From VAXT01 sp963774625 (GTDB taxonomy: Bacteria > Actinomycetota > Thermoleophilia > Gaiellales > Gaiellaceae), in NCBI GenBank assembly GCA_963774625.1, contig CAVZFQ010000013.1, positions 186,001 through 250,000 on the forward strand: a stretch of 64,000 bases of DNA, given 5' to 3'. The notes under the pieces were generated by a model. That model saw nothing but the letters and a program-made list of their open reading frames with translations, was not told the DNA's origin and made no database searches. The number at the start of each line of letters is the position of its first letter. Position 1 is the first letter of the stretch. A program made the translations under genes and the position numbers. Of this stretch, positions 43,090 through 53,565 are shown piece by piece.

Positions 43090-44309
43090 GCGAGCGCGGC
43101 GAGCGCGCGGTCGGCCAGTCCGTCCAGCGCCTGGACCGAGAGCTCGATGTGCTCCTCCTTCGTGTCCTCGAGCTTCGTGTGTGAGAGCCCGCGCAGGCTC
43201 TGGACGAAGAGCATCACCGTCGGGATGCCTGCCCGCGAGACCTCGGCGGCATCGTGGAGCGGGCCGCTCGGCAGGCGGTGTGAGGTGCCGGCGACCTCCT
43301 TGATCGCCTCGTCCGCGAGCTCGATGAGCTGCTCGTCGAAGAGGATCGGCTCGATCTGCCAGATCCGCTCCCAGTCGACGTCGACGTTGCGCCTGTCGGC
43401 GAACTCGGCCGCCGCCTCCTGCGCTGCCTCCAGCATCGAGGCGAGCCTGCCGGCTTCCAGGTGCCGCTGGTCGAGCAGGCATTCGGCCGTCTCCACGACG
43501 GACGTGACGATGCCCGGCTTGGTGACGACGCTCCCCATCGTGCAGACCCCGCCTTCCTTCGCCGCGATCTCGTAGATCTCGAGGGCGAGCATCGCGGCGG
43601 CCGCCAGCGCGTCGCGGCGCAGATCCATCGGCGTCGAGCCGGCGTGGGCGGCCTGGCCACGGAACGTGACCAGGTGGCGCTCGACGCCGAAGGTGCCGAG
43701 CACGACGCCGAGCGGGAGCTCCATCCCTTCGAGGACCGGCCCCTGCTCGATGTGCAGCTCGAGGTAGGCCGCGGCCTTCTCGAGCTGCTTGCGGGCTTCG
43801 AGCGCCTGGCCGAGGTCGACGCCGTGCGCGGCAATTGCGTCCGGCAGCGAGATCCCCTCGGCATCGGTCCGCTGGCGCAGCTCGTCCTGGTCGGCCATCG
43901 ACCCCGCTGCGGCGCTCGAGCCGAAGAGCGAGCGCCCGAAGCGCGCCCCCTCCTCGTCGGCCCAGCTGACGAGCCGCACCGTGACGGGCGGGTCTCCTTC
44001 CTCGGCGATCCGCCGCAGCACCTCGGCGCCTGCCACGACGTTCAGGGCGCCGTCCAGCCAGCCGCCGTTCGGCACCGAGTCGAGGTGGCCGCCGATGAGG
44101 AGCTCCTGGTCGGAGGCGCCCGGCAGCGTCCACCACTGGTTGCGCGCCTCGTCGAACTCCATCTCGATCCCGTCGAGCTTGGACGCCATCCAGTCCTGGG
44201 CTCGCACCCAGGTGTCGGTCCACGCCACGCGCTGGGCTCCGTTCTCGTCGCCGGTCAACTCCTGCAGCTCACGCAGCTCGGCGACGGTTCGCTTGGGGTC
44301 GAGAGGCAT
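43086..44309 (-). CDS. Hydantoinase/carbamoylase-family amidase (M20)
   Basis: A 407-residue metal-dependent amidase. Motifs: LLIGGHLDSVPNGGWLDGALNVVAGAEVL (metal ligands His, Asp), SWADEEGARFGRSLFGSSAAAG (catalytic Glu pair), YLELHIEQGPVLEG and GQAAHAGSTPMDLRRDAL (lid domain, substrate arginine), and the C-terminal SGPLHDAAEVSRAGIPTVMLFV. The family hydrolyses N-carbamoyl amino acids, including beta-ureidopropionate, or allantoate. Beside a dihydropyrimidinase, N-carbamoyl-beta-alanine amidohydrolase is the best guess. The start at 44309 has TAGGCT 8 nt upstream. Confidence 0.9.
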   Translation of the reverse strand: MPLDPKRTVAELRELQELTGDENGAQRVAWTDTWVRAQDWMASKLDGIEMEFDEARNQWWTLPGASDQELLIGGHLDSVPNGGWLDGALNVVAGAEVLRRIAEEGDPPVTVRLVSWADEEGARFGRSLFGSSAAAGSMADQDELRQRTDAEGISLPDAIAAHGVDLGQALEARKQLEKAAAYLELHIEQGPVLEGMELPLGVVLGTFGVERHLVTFRGQAAHAGSTPMDLRRDALAAAAMLALEIYEIAAKEGGVCTMGSVVTKPGIVTSVVETAECLLDQRHLEAGRLASMLEAAQEAAAEFADRRNVDVDWERIWQIEPILFDEQLIELADEAIKEVAGTSHRLPSGPLHDAAEVSRAGIPTVMLFVQSLRGLSHTKLEDTKEEHIELSVQALDGLADRALAALA

Positions 44310-44317
44310 GCGGAACG

Positions 44318-44327
44318 AGCCTAAACT
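44318..44327. promoter_or_regulatory. Overlapping divergent -10 boxes of amidase and dihydropyrimidinase genes
   Basis: AGCCTAAACT reads TAGGCT on the minus strand (44318-44323), 8 nt from the amidase ATG, and TAAACT on the plus strand (44322-44327), 7 nt from the dihydropyrimidinase GTG. Only 25 bp separate the two start codons, so both transcripts should be leaderless and the two promoters share DNA. Confidence 0.55.
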
Positions 44328-44334
44328 CCACGCC

Positions 44335-45744
44335 GTGTCCGTTCTGATCAAGGGTGGGCGGGTCATCACGGCCGCCGACGACTACGTGGGCGACGTCTAC
44401 GTCGAGGACGAGCGCATCTCGCTGATCGGCGAGTCGCTCGACGTGCAGGCGGACAAGGTCATCGACGCGGCGGGCAAGTACGTGTTGCCGGGCGCAGTCG
44501 ACCCGCACACACATCTCGAGATGCCGTTCGGCGGGACGGTGACCATCGACGACGTCGAGTCGGGCCAGACCGCCGCGGCGTTCGGCGGAACTACCTGTCA
44601 CGTCGACTTCGTCATCCAGCCGCAGGGCTCGACGTTCGCCGCCGCGCTCGAGGACTGGAAGTCGAAGGCGAACGGCAAGCAGGTGATCGACATGGGCTAC
44701 CACATGGCGGTCACCGACCTGAAGGAGGGCGGCACGCTCGAGGACCTGGCGGCGCTGCCCGACGAGGGGGTCACCTCGTACAAGCTCTTCATGGCCTACA
44801 AGGGCGCGCTGATGGTGGACGACGAGACGCTCTTCCGCACGATGCAGGTTGCTGCGGAGACGGGCGCACTCGTGATGGTGCACGCGGAGAACGGCGACGC
44901 GATCGACGTGCTCGTCAAGGAGGCGCTCGCCGCCGGGCACACCGAGCCGAAGTACCACGCGCTCACCCGGCCGCCGGAGACCGAAGGCGAGGCGACGAAC
45001 CGCGCGATCCAGCTGGCGCGCGTGGCCGGTTCTCCTCTGTACGTCGTCCATGTCTCGTGCGCGGAGGCGGTCGAGCCGATCGCGATCGCGCGCGAGAAGG
45101 GCTGGGACGTGTGGGGCGAGACGTGCACGCAGTACTTCTTCGTCGACTACTCGTTTCTGGAGCGGCCCGACTTCGAGGGTGCGAAGTACGTCTACACGCC
45201 GCCGCCGCGGGACAAGGCCAACCAGGACGTGCTCTGGAACGCGGTGCGGACGGACATTCTGTCGGTGGTCTCGACCGATCATTGCGCGTTCCTCTGGGAC
45301 GGCCAGAAGACGATGGGCAAGGACGACTTCTCGAAGATCCCGAACGGCGGGCCCGGGCTCGAGAACCGGCTCCAGATGATCCACGAGTTCGGCGTGCGCG
45401 GCGGGCGGATCTCTTTGAACCGGATGGTCGAGCTGCTGGCGACGGCGCCGGCCAAGCTCTTCGGCCTCTATCCGCGCAAGGGCACGATCGCTGTCGGCTC
45501 AGATGCGGACATCGTCGTGTTCGATCCCGAGAAGAAGGTCACGATCTCGGCGTCGACGCAGCACTCGAAGTCGGACTACAACCTCTACGAGGGCACCGAG
45601 GTGACCGGCTCCCCGGACGTCGTCCTGTTGCGCGGCCACGTCCTCGTCGAGGACGGCCAGTTGGTCGCATCGCCCGGGGTGGGTCAGTTCGTCGCGCGCG
45701 CGAAGTTCGGCGCTGAGCTCAAGGCCCAGACGGCGCTCGCCTAG
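44335..45744 (+). CDS. hydA: Dihydropyrimidinase (hydantoinase)
   Basis: A 469-residue cyclic amidohydrolase. Metal ligands: His58 and His60 in DPHTHLEMP, carbamylated Lys150 in TSYKLFMAYKG, His183 in VHAENGD, His239 in VVHVSCAE and Asp315 in STDHCAF. All are present. Dihydropyrimidinases open dihydrouracil to N-carbamoyl-beta-alanine, or D-hydantoins. Length and motif order are normal, ending after TQHSKSDYNLYEGTEVTG. The GTG start follows a TAAACT box by 7 nt. Its partner amidase is divergent next door and the later steps lie at 48.3-51.2 kb. Confidence 0.94.
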   Translation: MSVLIKGGRVITAADDYVGDVYVEDERISLIGESLDVQADKVIDAAGKYVLPGAVDPHTHLEMPFGGTVTIDDVESGQTAAAFGGTTCHVDFVIQPQGSTFAAALEDWKSKANGKQVIDMGYHMAVTDLKEGGTLEDLAALPDEGVTSYKLFMAYKGALMVDDETLFRTMQVAAETGALVMVHAENGDAIDVLVKEALAAGHTEPKYHALTRPPETEGEATNRAIQLARVAGSPLYVVHVSCAEAVEPIAIAREKGWDVWGETCTQYFFVDYSFLERPDFEGAKYVYTPPPRDKANQDVLWNAVRTDILSVVSTDHCAFLWDGQKTMGKDDFSKIPNGGPGLENRLQMIHEFGVRGGRISLNRMVELLATAPAKLFGLYPRKGTIAVGSDADIVVFDPEKKVTISASTQHSKSDYNLYEGTEVTGSPDVVLLRGHVLVEDGQLVASPGVGQFVARAKFGAELKAQTALA

Positions 45745-45754
45745 GATTGTCGGC

Positions 45755-46036
45755 ATGCCGCGCTACATGATCATCCGGGCTTTTGATGTCCATGAGGATG
45801 AGATGCCCACGGTCGGCCGCCGGTCCAGGGAGCTCGTCGACGACGAGTTCCCCGAGATCACGTGGGAACACAGTCATGTCGTCGTGGACGGGGCGGGCAG
45901 GGTCGTCACGTACTGCGTCTACGAGGCGCCGAACGAAGACATCGTCCGCGAGCACTCGAAGCGGCTCGGCCGGCACACCATGGAGGGCATCTACGAGATC
46001 GCCGGCGATGTCTCTCCCGGCGACTTCCCGCCCTAA
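45755..46036 (+). CDS. DUF4242-family protein (SCO4226-like, nickel-binding type)
   Basis: A 93-residue protein. The pattern MPRYMIIRAF...ITWEHSHVVVDGAGRVVTYCVYEAPNEDIVREHSKRLGRH matches the small ferredoxin-like DUF4242 family, one member of which (Streptomyces SCO4226) binds nickel. Candidate ligands are the His in WEHSHV and the Cys/His in YCVY and REHSKR. The ATG lies 7 nt after TAGGAT with no ribosome site (leaderless). Ten bp after the dihydropyrimidinase gene, and overlapping the convergent cyclase gene end by 4 bp. Confidence 0.75.
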   Translation: MPRYMIIRAFDVHEDEMPTVGRRSRELVDDEFPEITWEHSHVVVDGAGRVVTYCVYEAPNEDIVREHSKRLGRHTMEGIYEIAGDVSPGDFPP

Positions 46037-48135
46037 CCGGTTTCCGAGTCTCCCCGCCCGAGCAGGCGCGCATCGAGGACGTGGATGCTCGCTGCCTTGG
46101 CGAGGGCGAGCCGACGTGTGATCTCCTGCCGGCGCTCCGCATCGGACTCGGGAACCAGCTGCAGCGCCTCGCGATAGAGCTCGGCCGCGTGCTCCTTCGC
46201 CCAGCCGCGCTCGGCATCCGCGGCGGCTACGGCGAAGTAATCGACGGCACGAGAATGGTCGCCGGCGTCACGCCAGTGCCGGGCCAGCGCTGGCTCGACC
46301 TCACCGAACTCACCGCTGACCTCCTCGAGGAACAGCGCGGCTTCACGGTGCCGCTCCCGTCGCCGAGCTCGAGGAAGGAGGTCGTACGCGACATCGCGGA
46401 CGAGGACGTGGTTGAACGTGTACTGCTCATGGCCCTCGAAGGCGGAGATCTCCCTCGTGACCAGCCCCCGCCGTTCGAGCTCCCCGAGGGCGTCCGTCAG
46501 GGTTTGGGGATCCGGCGCCATGCGCACGAGCGCTCCGTGCCAGAAGGTCTTTCCGGCGACTGCCGCATCCAGAACCACCTCACGCTCACTCGCCGGAAGC
46601 GCGTCGAGGCGAGCCGCGATGATTCCGCGGATCGTGGAGGGCAACGACTTCGGCACCTCGCCCGTCTCCGCGTGGACCGCCGCCAGTTGCTCGATGAAGA
46701 GCGGGTTTCCACCTCCCAGGAACGCGAGAACCGTCGCTCGGTTTTCGCTGTCCTCGGCGCCGAGATCGGCCAGGCGATGAACTGCTAGCTCGGTCGCATC
46801 CCTCTCGTCGAGCGGCCGAAGCATGAGCGCGATGTGGGCAACCAGCCCGCCTCCCCAGCCCGGACGCACGTCGAGGAGCTCCGGCCGAGCGAGCACCATG
46901 ACCAGGATTGGGAGGTCCTCGAGACGCGCCGCCAGCCGCTCGACGAGGTTGAGCAGCGCCTCGTCGGCCCAGTGCAGGTCCTCGAACACCAGCATCATCG
47001 GTTCGTCTCTGGCCACCGCCTCGATGAAGCTTTCGATTGAGAAGAACAGGTTCTCGCGGTCGGTGATGGTGCCCGAGGAATCGAGGCCGAGGAGGATTCC
47101 GAGATGCTCGGTCACACTGGGCGCCTCCGCCGCCGGCAGCAGCGTCGAAACCGCCTCCTCGAGCTTCCTCGTCGCAACTTCGACGCTGTCGGTCTCGAAG
47201 ATCCCGCAGAGCTGCTTCAACTGGAACGCGAGTGCTGCGTACGCCGTGCTCTCGCGGTAGGGGAGCGCGCGCCCGTGGACGGCCCGGCCACCACGATCCT
47301 CGACCATGGCCGCGAACTCGACGACCAGCCTTGTCTTACCCACGCCTGCAGGGCCGATGACGGTCACTAAGTGTGGCCTACGGTCGACCGCTACGCGCTC
47401 CCACGTCGCCCGCAGGACCTCGAGCTCGTTGCTGCGGCCCACGAGCGGGCCGGCGAGGGATCGCTCGCCCGGCACGCGCTCCTCGCAGAGCGCGACCCAC
47501 GCGGGCACCGGCTGCTCCTTCCCCTTCGCCACAACCGCCGGGGCCGGCGCATACCGAATCGCCTCGTTCGTCGCTCGGTGCGTCTCTTCGCCGACCAGCA
47601 CACTGCCGACCGGCGCCGCCGACTGGAGGCGCGAAGCGGTGTTGATCACGTCGCCGGCGACCATTGCTTCACCCAGCGCCGGCCTCGCATTCAGCGTCAC
47701 GAGCGCTTCGCCCGTGTTGACGCCAATCCGCACCTTGAGGTCGAGGCGAGGGTCAGCATCGTCCATCCCCGCAACGGTGGCGCGAACTGCGAGCGCAGCA
47801 CGAACCGCGCGCTCGGCATCGTCACCGAAGGCGGTTGGAGCGCCGAAGACTCCGACTACGGCATCGCCGATGAACTTCTCGACGACACCTCCGAAGGACT
47901 CGATCTCGGTGCGGACGGCATGGTGGTAAGGGCGGAGCAGCGCCTGGACGTCTTCCGGATCCAGCCGCTCGGCTCGCGACGTGAAACCGACCAGGTCGAC
48001 GAAGATGACGCTGACCTGGCGGCGTTCCTCCCGGCGCCCGCCGTCGGTCCCGGCTCCGGCCAGTGGCAGGCCGCAGCGCAGGCAGAACCTCGCGATCTCG
48101 GGGTTGTCCTGGCCGCACGACGAACAAAGAGGCAT
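46033..48135 (-). CDS. Adenylate/guanylate cyclase with zinc ribbon and AAA/STAND ATPase domain
   Basis: A 700-residue cytoplasmic signalling protein. The N-terminus is a zinc ribbon (CSSCGQDNPEIARFCLRCG). A class III cyclase domain follows: VSVIFVDLVGFTSRAERLDPE (metal Asp), FGGVVEKFIGDAVVGVFGAP (metal Asp and base-binding Lys) and GDVINTASRLQ. An ATPase domain has Walker A IGPAGVGKTRLVVEF and Walker B MMLVFEDLHWADEAL, and the rest is TPR-like. Catalytic residues look intact, so it may make cAMP; many relatives instead act as sensors. The start lies 6 nt after TAGGCT. No kinase or transporter partner is adjacent. Confidence 0.88.
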   Translation of the reverse strand: MPLCSSCGQDNPEIARFCLRCGLPLAGAGTDGGRREERRQVSVIFVDLVGFTSRAERLDPEDVQALLRPYHHAVRTEIESFGGVVEKFIGDAVVGVFGAPTAFGDDAERAVRAALAVRATVAGMDDADPRLDLKVRIGVNTGEALVTLNARPALGEAMVAGDVINTASRLQSAAPVGSVLVGEETHRATNEAIRYAPAPAVVAKGKEQPVPAWVALCEERVPGERSLAGPLVGRSNELEVLRATWERVAVDRRPHLVTVIGPAGVGKTRLVVEFAAMVEDRGGRAVHGRALPYRESTAYAALAFQLKQLCGIFETDSVEVATRKLEEAVSTLLPAAEAPSVTEHLGILLGLDSSGTITDRENLFFSIESFIEAVARDEPMMLVFEDLHWADEALLNLVERLAARLEDLPILVMVLARPELLDVRPGWGGGLVAHIALMLRPLDERDATELAVHRLADLGAEDSENRATVLAFLGGGNPLFIEQLAAVHAETGEVPKSLPSTIRGIIAARLDALPASEREVVLDAAVAGKTFWHGALVRMAPDPQTLTDALGELERRGLVTREISAFEGHEQYTFNHVLVRDVAYDLLPRARRRERHREAALFLEEVSGEFGEVEPALARHWRDAGDHSRAVDYFAVAAADAERGWAKEHAAELYREALQLVPESDAERRQEITRRLALAKAASIHVLDARLLGRGDSETG

Positions 48136-48160
48136 CCCGCAAGCCTAGAACGCGTCCGCG

Positions 48161-48312
48161 GGCGCCAGGCACCGGACCAAAGCGCCTGACCTTCCAAGAC
48201 GAGTCCTGGTGCCAGGCACCAGAACATGCCGGAACATGACAAGCGCCACCGCATCCAGCGGGACTTAACTGGTTTTCGGCGACCTGTCCCCGTGTCTGGC
48301 ACCTGGACAGGT
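48161..48312. repeat. REP-like palindromes in the cyclase/dehydrogenase gap
   Basis: Variants of a CAGGCACC core occur three times: GGCGCCAGGCACC at 48161-48173, the perfect palindrome CTGGTGCCAGGCACCAG at 48206-48222, and GTGTCTGGCACC at 48292-48303, the last nested in ACCTGTCC...GGACAGGT (48282-48312). Such repeated extragenic palindromes often derive from REP/RAYT elements; no transposase is present here. No gene is evident in the 212-bp gap. Confidence 0.5.
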
Positions 48313-48347
48313 GACTAAAGGACGAAGCCGCCGGCCAGCGCCGGTCG

Positions 48348-49883
<1,536 letters not shown>

Positions 49884-49919
49884 GAGATCAGCGTAGCGCG
49901 GCGGCGATAGGCTTGCGGC

Positions 49920-51237
49920 ATGGCGATGGTAGAGAGCGGGGACCGCGTCAAGGCCGACGACGCCAAGCACGTCCTGCACTCCTGGTCGGTGCGCTCGGCG
50001 ATCGACCCGATCCCGGTCGCGGGCGCCGAGGGCCGCTACTTCTGGGACTTCGACGGCAAGCGCTACCTCGACTTCGCCTCGCAGCTCGTCAACGTCTCCC
50101 TGGGCCACCAGCACCCGAAGGTCGTGGCCGCGATCAAGGACCAGGCCGACCGGCTGACGACGATCGGCCCGATGATGGCCAACGAGCAGCGCTCCGAGCT
50201 GGCGCGCCTGCTCGCCGAGGTCACGCCCGGCGACCTGACGATGTCGTTCTTCACGAACGGCGGCGCCGAGGCGAACGAGAACGCGATCAAGCTCGCGCGC
50301 TGGAAGACCGGCCGGCAGAAGATCGTCGCGCGCTACCGCTCGTACCACGGCGCGACGGCCGGCTCGATCACGCTCACCGGCGACCCGCGCCGCTGGCCCG
50401 CCGAGCCCGGGATCCCCGGGCGTCGTGCGGATCCTCGACCCCTACACGTACCGCTGCCCCGCCGGACACCCCGATCCGTGCCCGGTCTGCACCGGCGCAC
50501 CGCACCTCGAGGAGATCCTCCAGTACGAGGGGCCGGAAACCGTGGCGGCGGTGATCCTCGAGACGGTCACCGGGACGAACGGCGTCATCGTCCCGCCGGA
50601 CGGCTACCTGCAGGCGGTGCGCGAGGTCTGCGACCGGCACGGGATCCTGCTGATCTTCGACGAGGTGATGGCCGGCTTCGGGCGCACCGGCAAGTGGTTC
50701 GCCTGCGAGCACTGGGACGTCGTGCCCGACATCCTCACCGTGGCGAAGGGGATCAACTCGGGCTACGTGCCGCTGGGCGCGATGGTCATCTCCGAGGAGC
50801 TGGCCGACTGGGTGCGCGACAAGTACTTCGCGGGCGGGCTCACGTACAGCGGGCATCCGCTCGCGTGCGCGGCCGGCGTCGCCTCGATCGAGGCCTTCCG
50901 CGAGGAGGGCATCGTCGAGAACTCGGCCGAGCTGGGCGCCGTGCTCGGCGAGCGCCTGCAGGGCCTGGCCGAAAGCCACGAATCGATCGGCGACGTGCGC
51001 GGCCTCGGCCTCTTCTACGGCGTCGAGCTCGTCAAGGACCGCGAGACGCGCGAGCCGCTGGTCCCGTTCAACGCCTCAGGCGAGGCCTTCGCGCCGATGG
51101 CGAAGATCTTCAAGGCCGCCCTCGAGCGCGGGCTCTACCTGATGATCCACTGGAACGTGATCATCGTCGCCCCGCCGCTGACGATCACCCTTGCGGAGCT
51201 TGAGGAAGGGCTCGAAATCCTCGACGATGTTCTCTAA
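49920..51237 (+). pseudogene. Class III aminotransferase (beta-alanine/omega-amino acid type), one frameshift near 50,415
   Basis: A PLP enzyme of about 438 residues in two frames. Frame one covers MAMVESGDRVKADDAKHVLHSW, GRYFWDFDGKRYLDFASQLVNVSLGHQHPKV and the phosphate-binding FFTNGGAEANENAIKLAR. After CCCGGGATCCCCGGG (50,405-50,422) the second frame carries ILLIFDEVMAGFGRTGKWFA (Asp to PLP) and DILTVAKGINSGYVPLGAM with the Schiff-base Lys. The ATG lies 6 nt after TAGGCT. Beside mmsA and the pyrimidine genes, a beta-alanine (or beta-aminoisobutyrate) to pyruvate or 2-oxoglutarate aminotransferase fits best. Confidence 0.82.
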
Positions 51238-51325
51238 GTAGTACAAAGGCAATTTCCTTCCCAAACTGAACCTGCGCGCAGGCCACCGTTGAGGCGGGTC
51301 CTCGCTCAGCACCGAGGACCAACGC

Positions 51326-52545
51326 ATGAAGATCTGGATTGTTGCCCTGGCCGCCGCCACCGCAGCGGCCCTGCTCGGCCTCTCGCTCGACCGCGTATCT
51401 GCTTCCGGACCCGGGGCAGGGTCAAGTACAGATCCTTCGCGACGACGCGAGCCGCATCGGCGTCCGCAACCTGCATGGTGAGTGGTGGATCGCCAAGCGC
51501 TGCGTGAGCGGTCGAAAACGCGTGGGGCCGGGCTACGTGTACCTGGTCAAGCGAAAGGGAGAAATCGTGGTCGACGACCGGGGCAAGCCGATCCTCGACG
51601 ACCCCAACGGGGGCCTGAATCCCTACGGCTCGTCCGGCGGGCTCGGCTCGTTCGGCTACCAGCACGCCAGGGGCGTGCCGCCCTTCCAGTTCAGCCGTCA
51701 CGGCGGAGCCAACACGTGGTGGGTCTCGAGCAGGGTTTGCGCCGGCGATCACCCTCAGTCCCGGCACTGTTCGGCGTTTCCCGAACCCGAGCCGGACGAC
51801 CCAGCTGGGACGACGAGGGGGCCCTGCACTGGTCGATCGACGTCGACGTGCGGACGCCCTGGCAGGACCCGATTCTCCGCGTCGGCTACGAGTACGTCTT
51901 TTCGCCCACCGCGATCAGGGTCCGAACGAGCGTGCGGAGCTTGTGCGCCAAGCCGACTTGCGGCGACGCACCCCAGCAGCACTTCGCCAAGGAGCCGAAG
52001 TTCACGATGCAGGTGACGCCTGCCGCCGAAGACACGATCGCGGTGTACGACGAGTCAGGCGTCGAGCTCACGCGCTGGACAGGAGGCCACCCGCGGAAGG
52101 GAACGGGACAGGTCGGCCACGACTCTCGCGACAGCGTCGCGTTCTCCGCGTCGGGCCTGCACGTTGCAGCGCGGGGCGCGAGCGGCCGCTGGGAGGCCTC
52201 CGGCACGGGCCTGGACGAGTGGGCGGTCGCCGCCTCCGGCTACGGCCAGCCCCGAGCGAGAAGGACGGCCCCGCTCCGGTGCATTACGCAAGCGGGCAGG
52301 ACACGCGTTGGGACTGCAACGCCGGGACTCCGAAGGGCGACGGCGTCCGGCAGTGGGAGCTCGTCGGCGGCGCTCCCGGCTACCCGCTCGCCGTCTTCTT
52401 CCACGGCTGGGAAGGCGGCGTGGGGCACAACGACTGCGAGCCGGTGGCCCGCCACTTCCCGCCGCCGAGTGCCGTCTTCGAGAACTACTTCGAGTACACG
52501 TTCCCGTCAGACAGCGGTGACCGCACCCGCCAGCTCGCGCCGTAG
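51326..52545 (+). pseudogene. Secreted protein of unknown function, about three frameshifts
   Basis: A signal peptide (MKIWIVALAAATAAALLGLSL) at 51326 is followed by a coding region whose frame changes near 51,395, 51,790 and 52,255. Joined, it gives about 400 residues including QILRDDASRIGVRNLHGEWW, YGSSGGLGSFGYQHARGVPPFQFSRHGG, WSIDVDVRTPWQDPILRVGYEYVFSP and YPLAVFFHGWEGGVGHNDCEPVARHF. Several Cys suggest disulfides. I recognise no family. The tail overlaps the convergent holB gene by 39 bp. The frame changes probably reflect the same low consensus quality as in the upstream genes. Confidence 0.55.
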
Positions 52546-53565
52546 CTTCACGAACAGCGCCTCGAGCATGAGGCCGGCCTGGAGCTGGTACTCCTCGAAC
52601 ATCCGCCACGTGGCGCGGACCGTCTCTGCCGCGGCCTCCGCGCCCGCGACTCGCTCGCGCACACCGTCCTCGCGCAGCTGCTCCAGCCGGTCGACGTGAA
52701 CCGCCGCCTTCTCCGCGCCGAGCGCGACGACGACCAGGTCCCGGTACCAGGCGCTGAGCTCGTCCAGGCACAGCAGTAGCTCCTCGCGCTCCGCTCCCCG
52801 GCCGGCTCGACGCACGCGCTGCTCCGCCTCCTTCGCCGGCAGGTCGAGTTGCTCGTTCTCCTCGAGCGCCGCGGTCTTGGCCTCTCCGGCCCGGTCGGCG
52901 GCGATGCCCATCAGCACGCCCGACGCCGCGGCCGGGTCGAACTCCGGATCGTCGTAGACGGACCGGGCGACCTCGAGCAGGGCTTCGCGCCGCTTCGCCG
53001 CCTGCGGGTCGAGCATGCGGTCGACTCGGTCGAGCCGTCCACCGGCGACGCGCGCGAGGGCGGTCTGCTCCTCCGCCGACAAGCCCGGTGCCCGCGCTGT
53101 GACCTCCGCCAGAACCGTCTTCTCGCTCAGCCGCCGAAACGGAACGAGTTGGCACCGCGACGGAATCGTCTCCGGCAGCTGGCCGAGATCGTCCGCGACG
53201 AGCACGATCACCGCATACGGCGGCGGCTCCTCGAGATCCTTGAGGAGCGCGTCGGCGGCCTCGTCGTTCAGCGAGTGCGCTCCGAAGATCAGATAGACGC
53301 GGCGGTCGGCTTCGAACGGCCGCATGTGCAGGTCGTGGCGCAGCTCGCGAATCGCGTCGATCCGGATCTGGTCGCCGAGCGGCTCGACGACGTAGAGGTC
53401 TGGATGGGCACGCCGCTCGACGCGGCCCTCGTCGCCCAGCAATTCACCGGCGAACCCCAGAGCCGCGCGCCGCTTCCCCACTCCCGGCGGGCCGTGAAAG
53501 AGGTACGCGTGCGCCGGCCCTTCGCTGAGCGCGGCCGTCAGCAGGCGGATTGCGTCTGCCTGCTC
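52507..53565 (-). CDS. holB: DNA polymerase III subunit delta'
   Basis: About 353 residues of a clamp-loader subunit. The reading frame begins in EQADAIRLLTAALSEGPAHAYLFHGPPGVGKRRAALGFAGELL with a Walker-A-like GPPGVGK, then HPDLYVVEP..DQIRIDAIRELRHDL, VYLIFGAHSLNDEAADALLKDLEEPPPYAV (delta' signature) and IPSRCQLVPFRRL (sensor 1). The C-terminal collar is normal. No ATG, GTG or TTG is in frame before the conserved region except far downstream at 53481; the true start must lie in or just before the overlap with tmk (53564 onward), perhaps a rare codon. The coordinate given is the first conserved codon. Confidence 0.85.
   Translation of the reverse strand, partial: EQADAIRLLTAALSEGPAHAYLFHGPPGVGKRRAALGFAGELLGDEGRVERRAHPDLYVVEPLGDQIRIDAIRELRHDLHMRPFEADRRVYLIFGAHSLNDEAADALLKDLEEPPPYAVIVLVADDLGQLPETIPSRCQLVPFRRLSEKTVLAEVTARAPGLSAEEQTALARVAGGRLDRVDRMLDPQAAKRREALLEVARSVYDDPEFDPAAASGVLMGIAADRAGEAKTAALEENEQLDLPAKEAEQRVRRAGRGAEREELLLCLDELSAWYRDLVVVALGAEKAAVHVDRLEQLREDGVRERVAGAEAAAETVRATWRMFEEYQLQAGLMLEALFVKLRRELAGAVTAV

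Noticed and set aside
49920..51203. Single 427-codon ORF for the aminotransferase
   Set aside because: Beyond about 50,415 this frame loses all similarity; the PLP-lysine region lies in the neighbouring frame, so the gene spans a frameshift.
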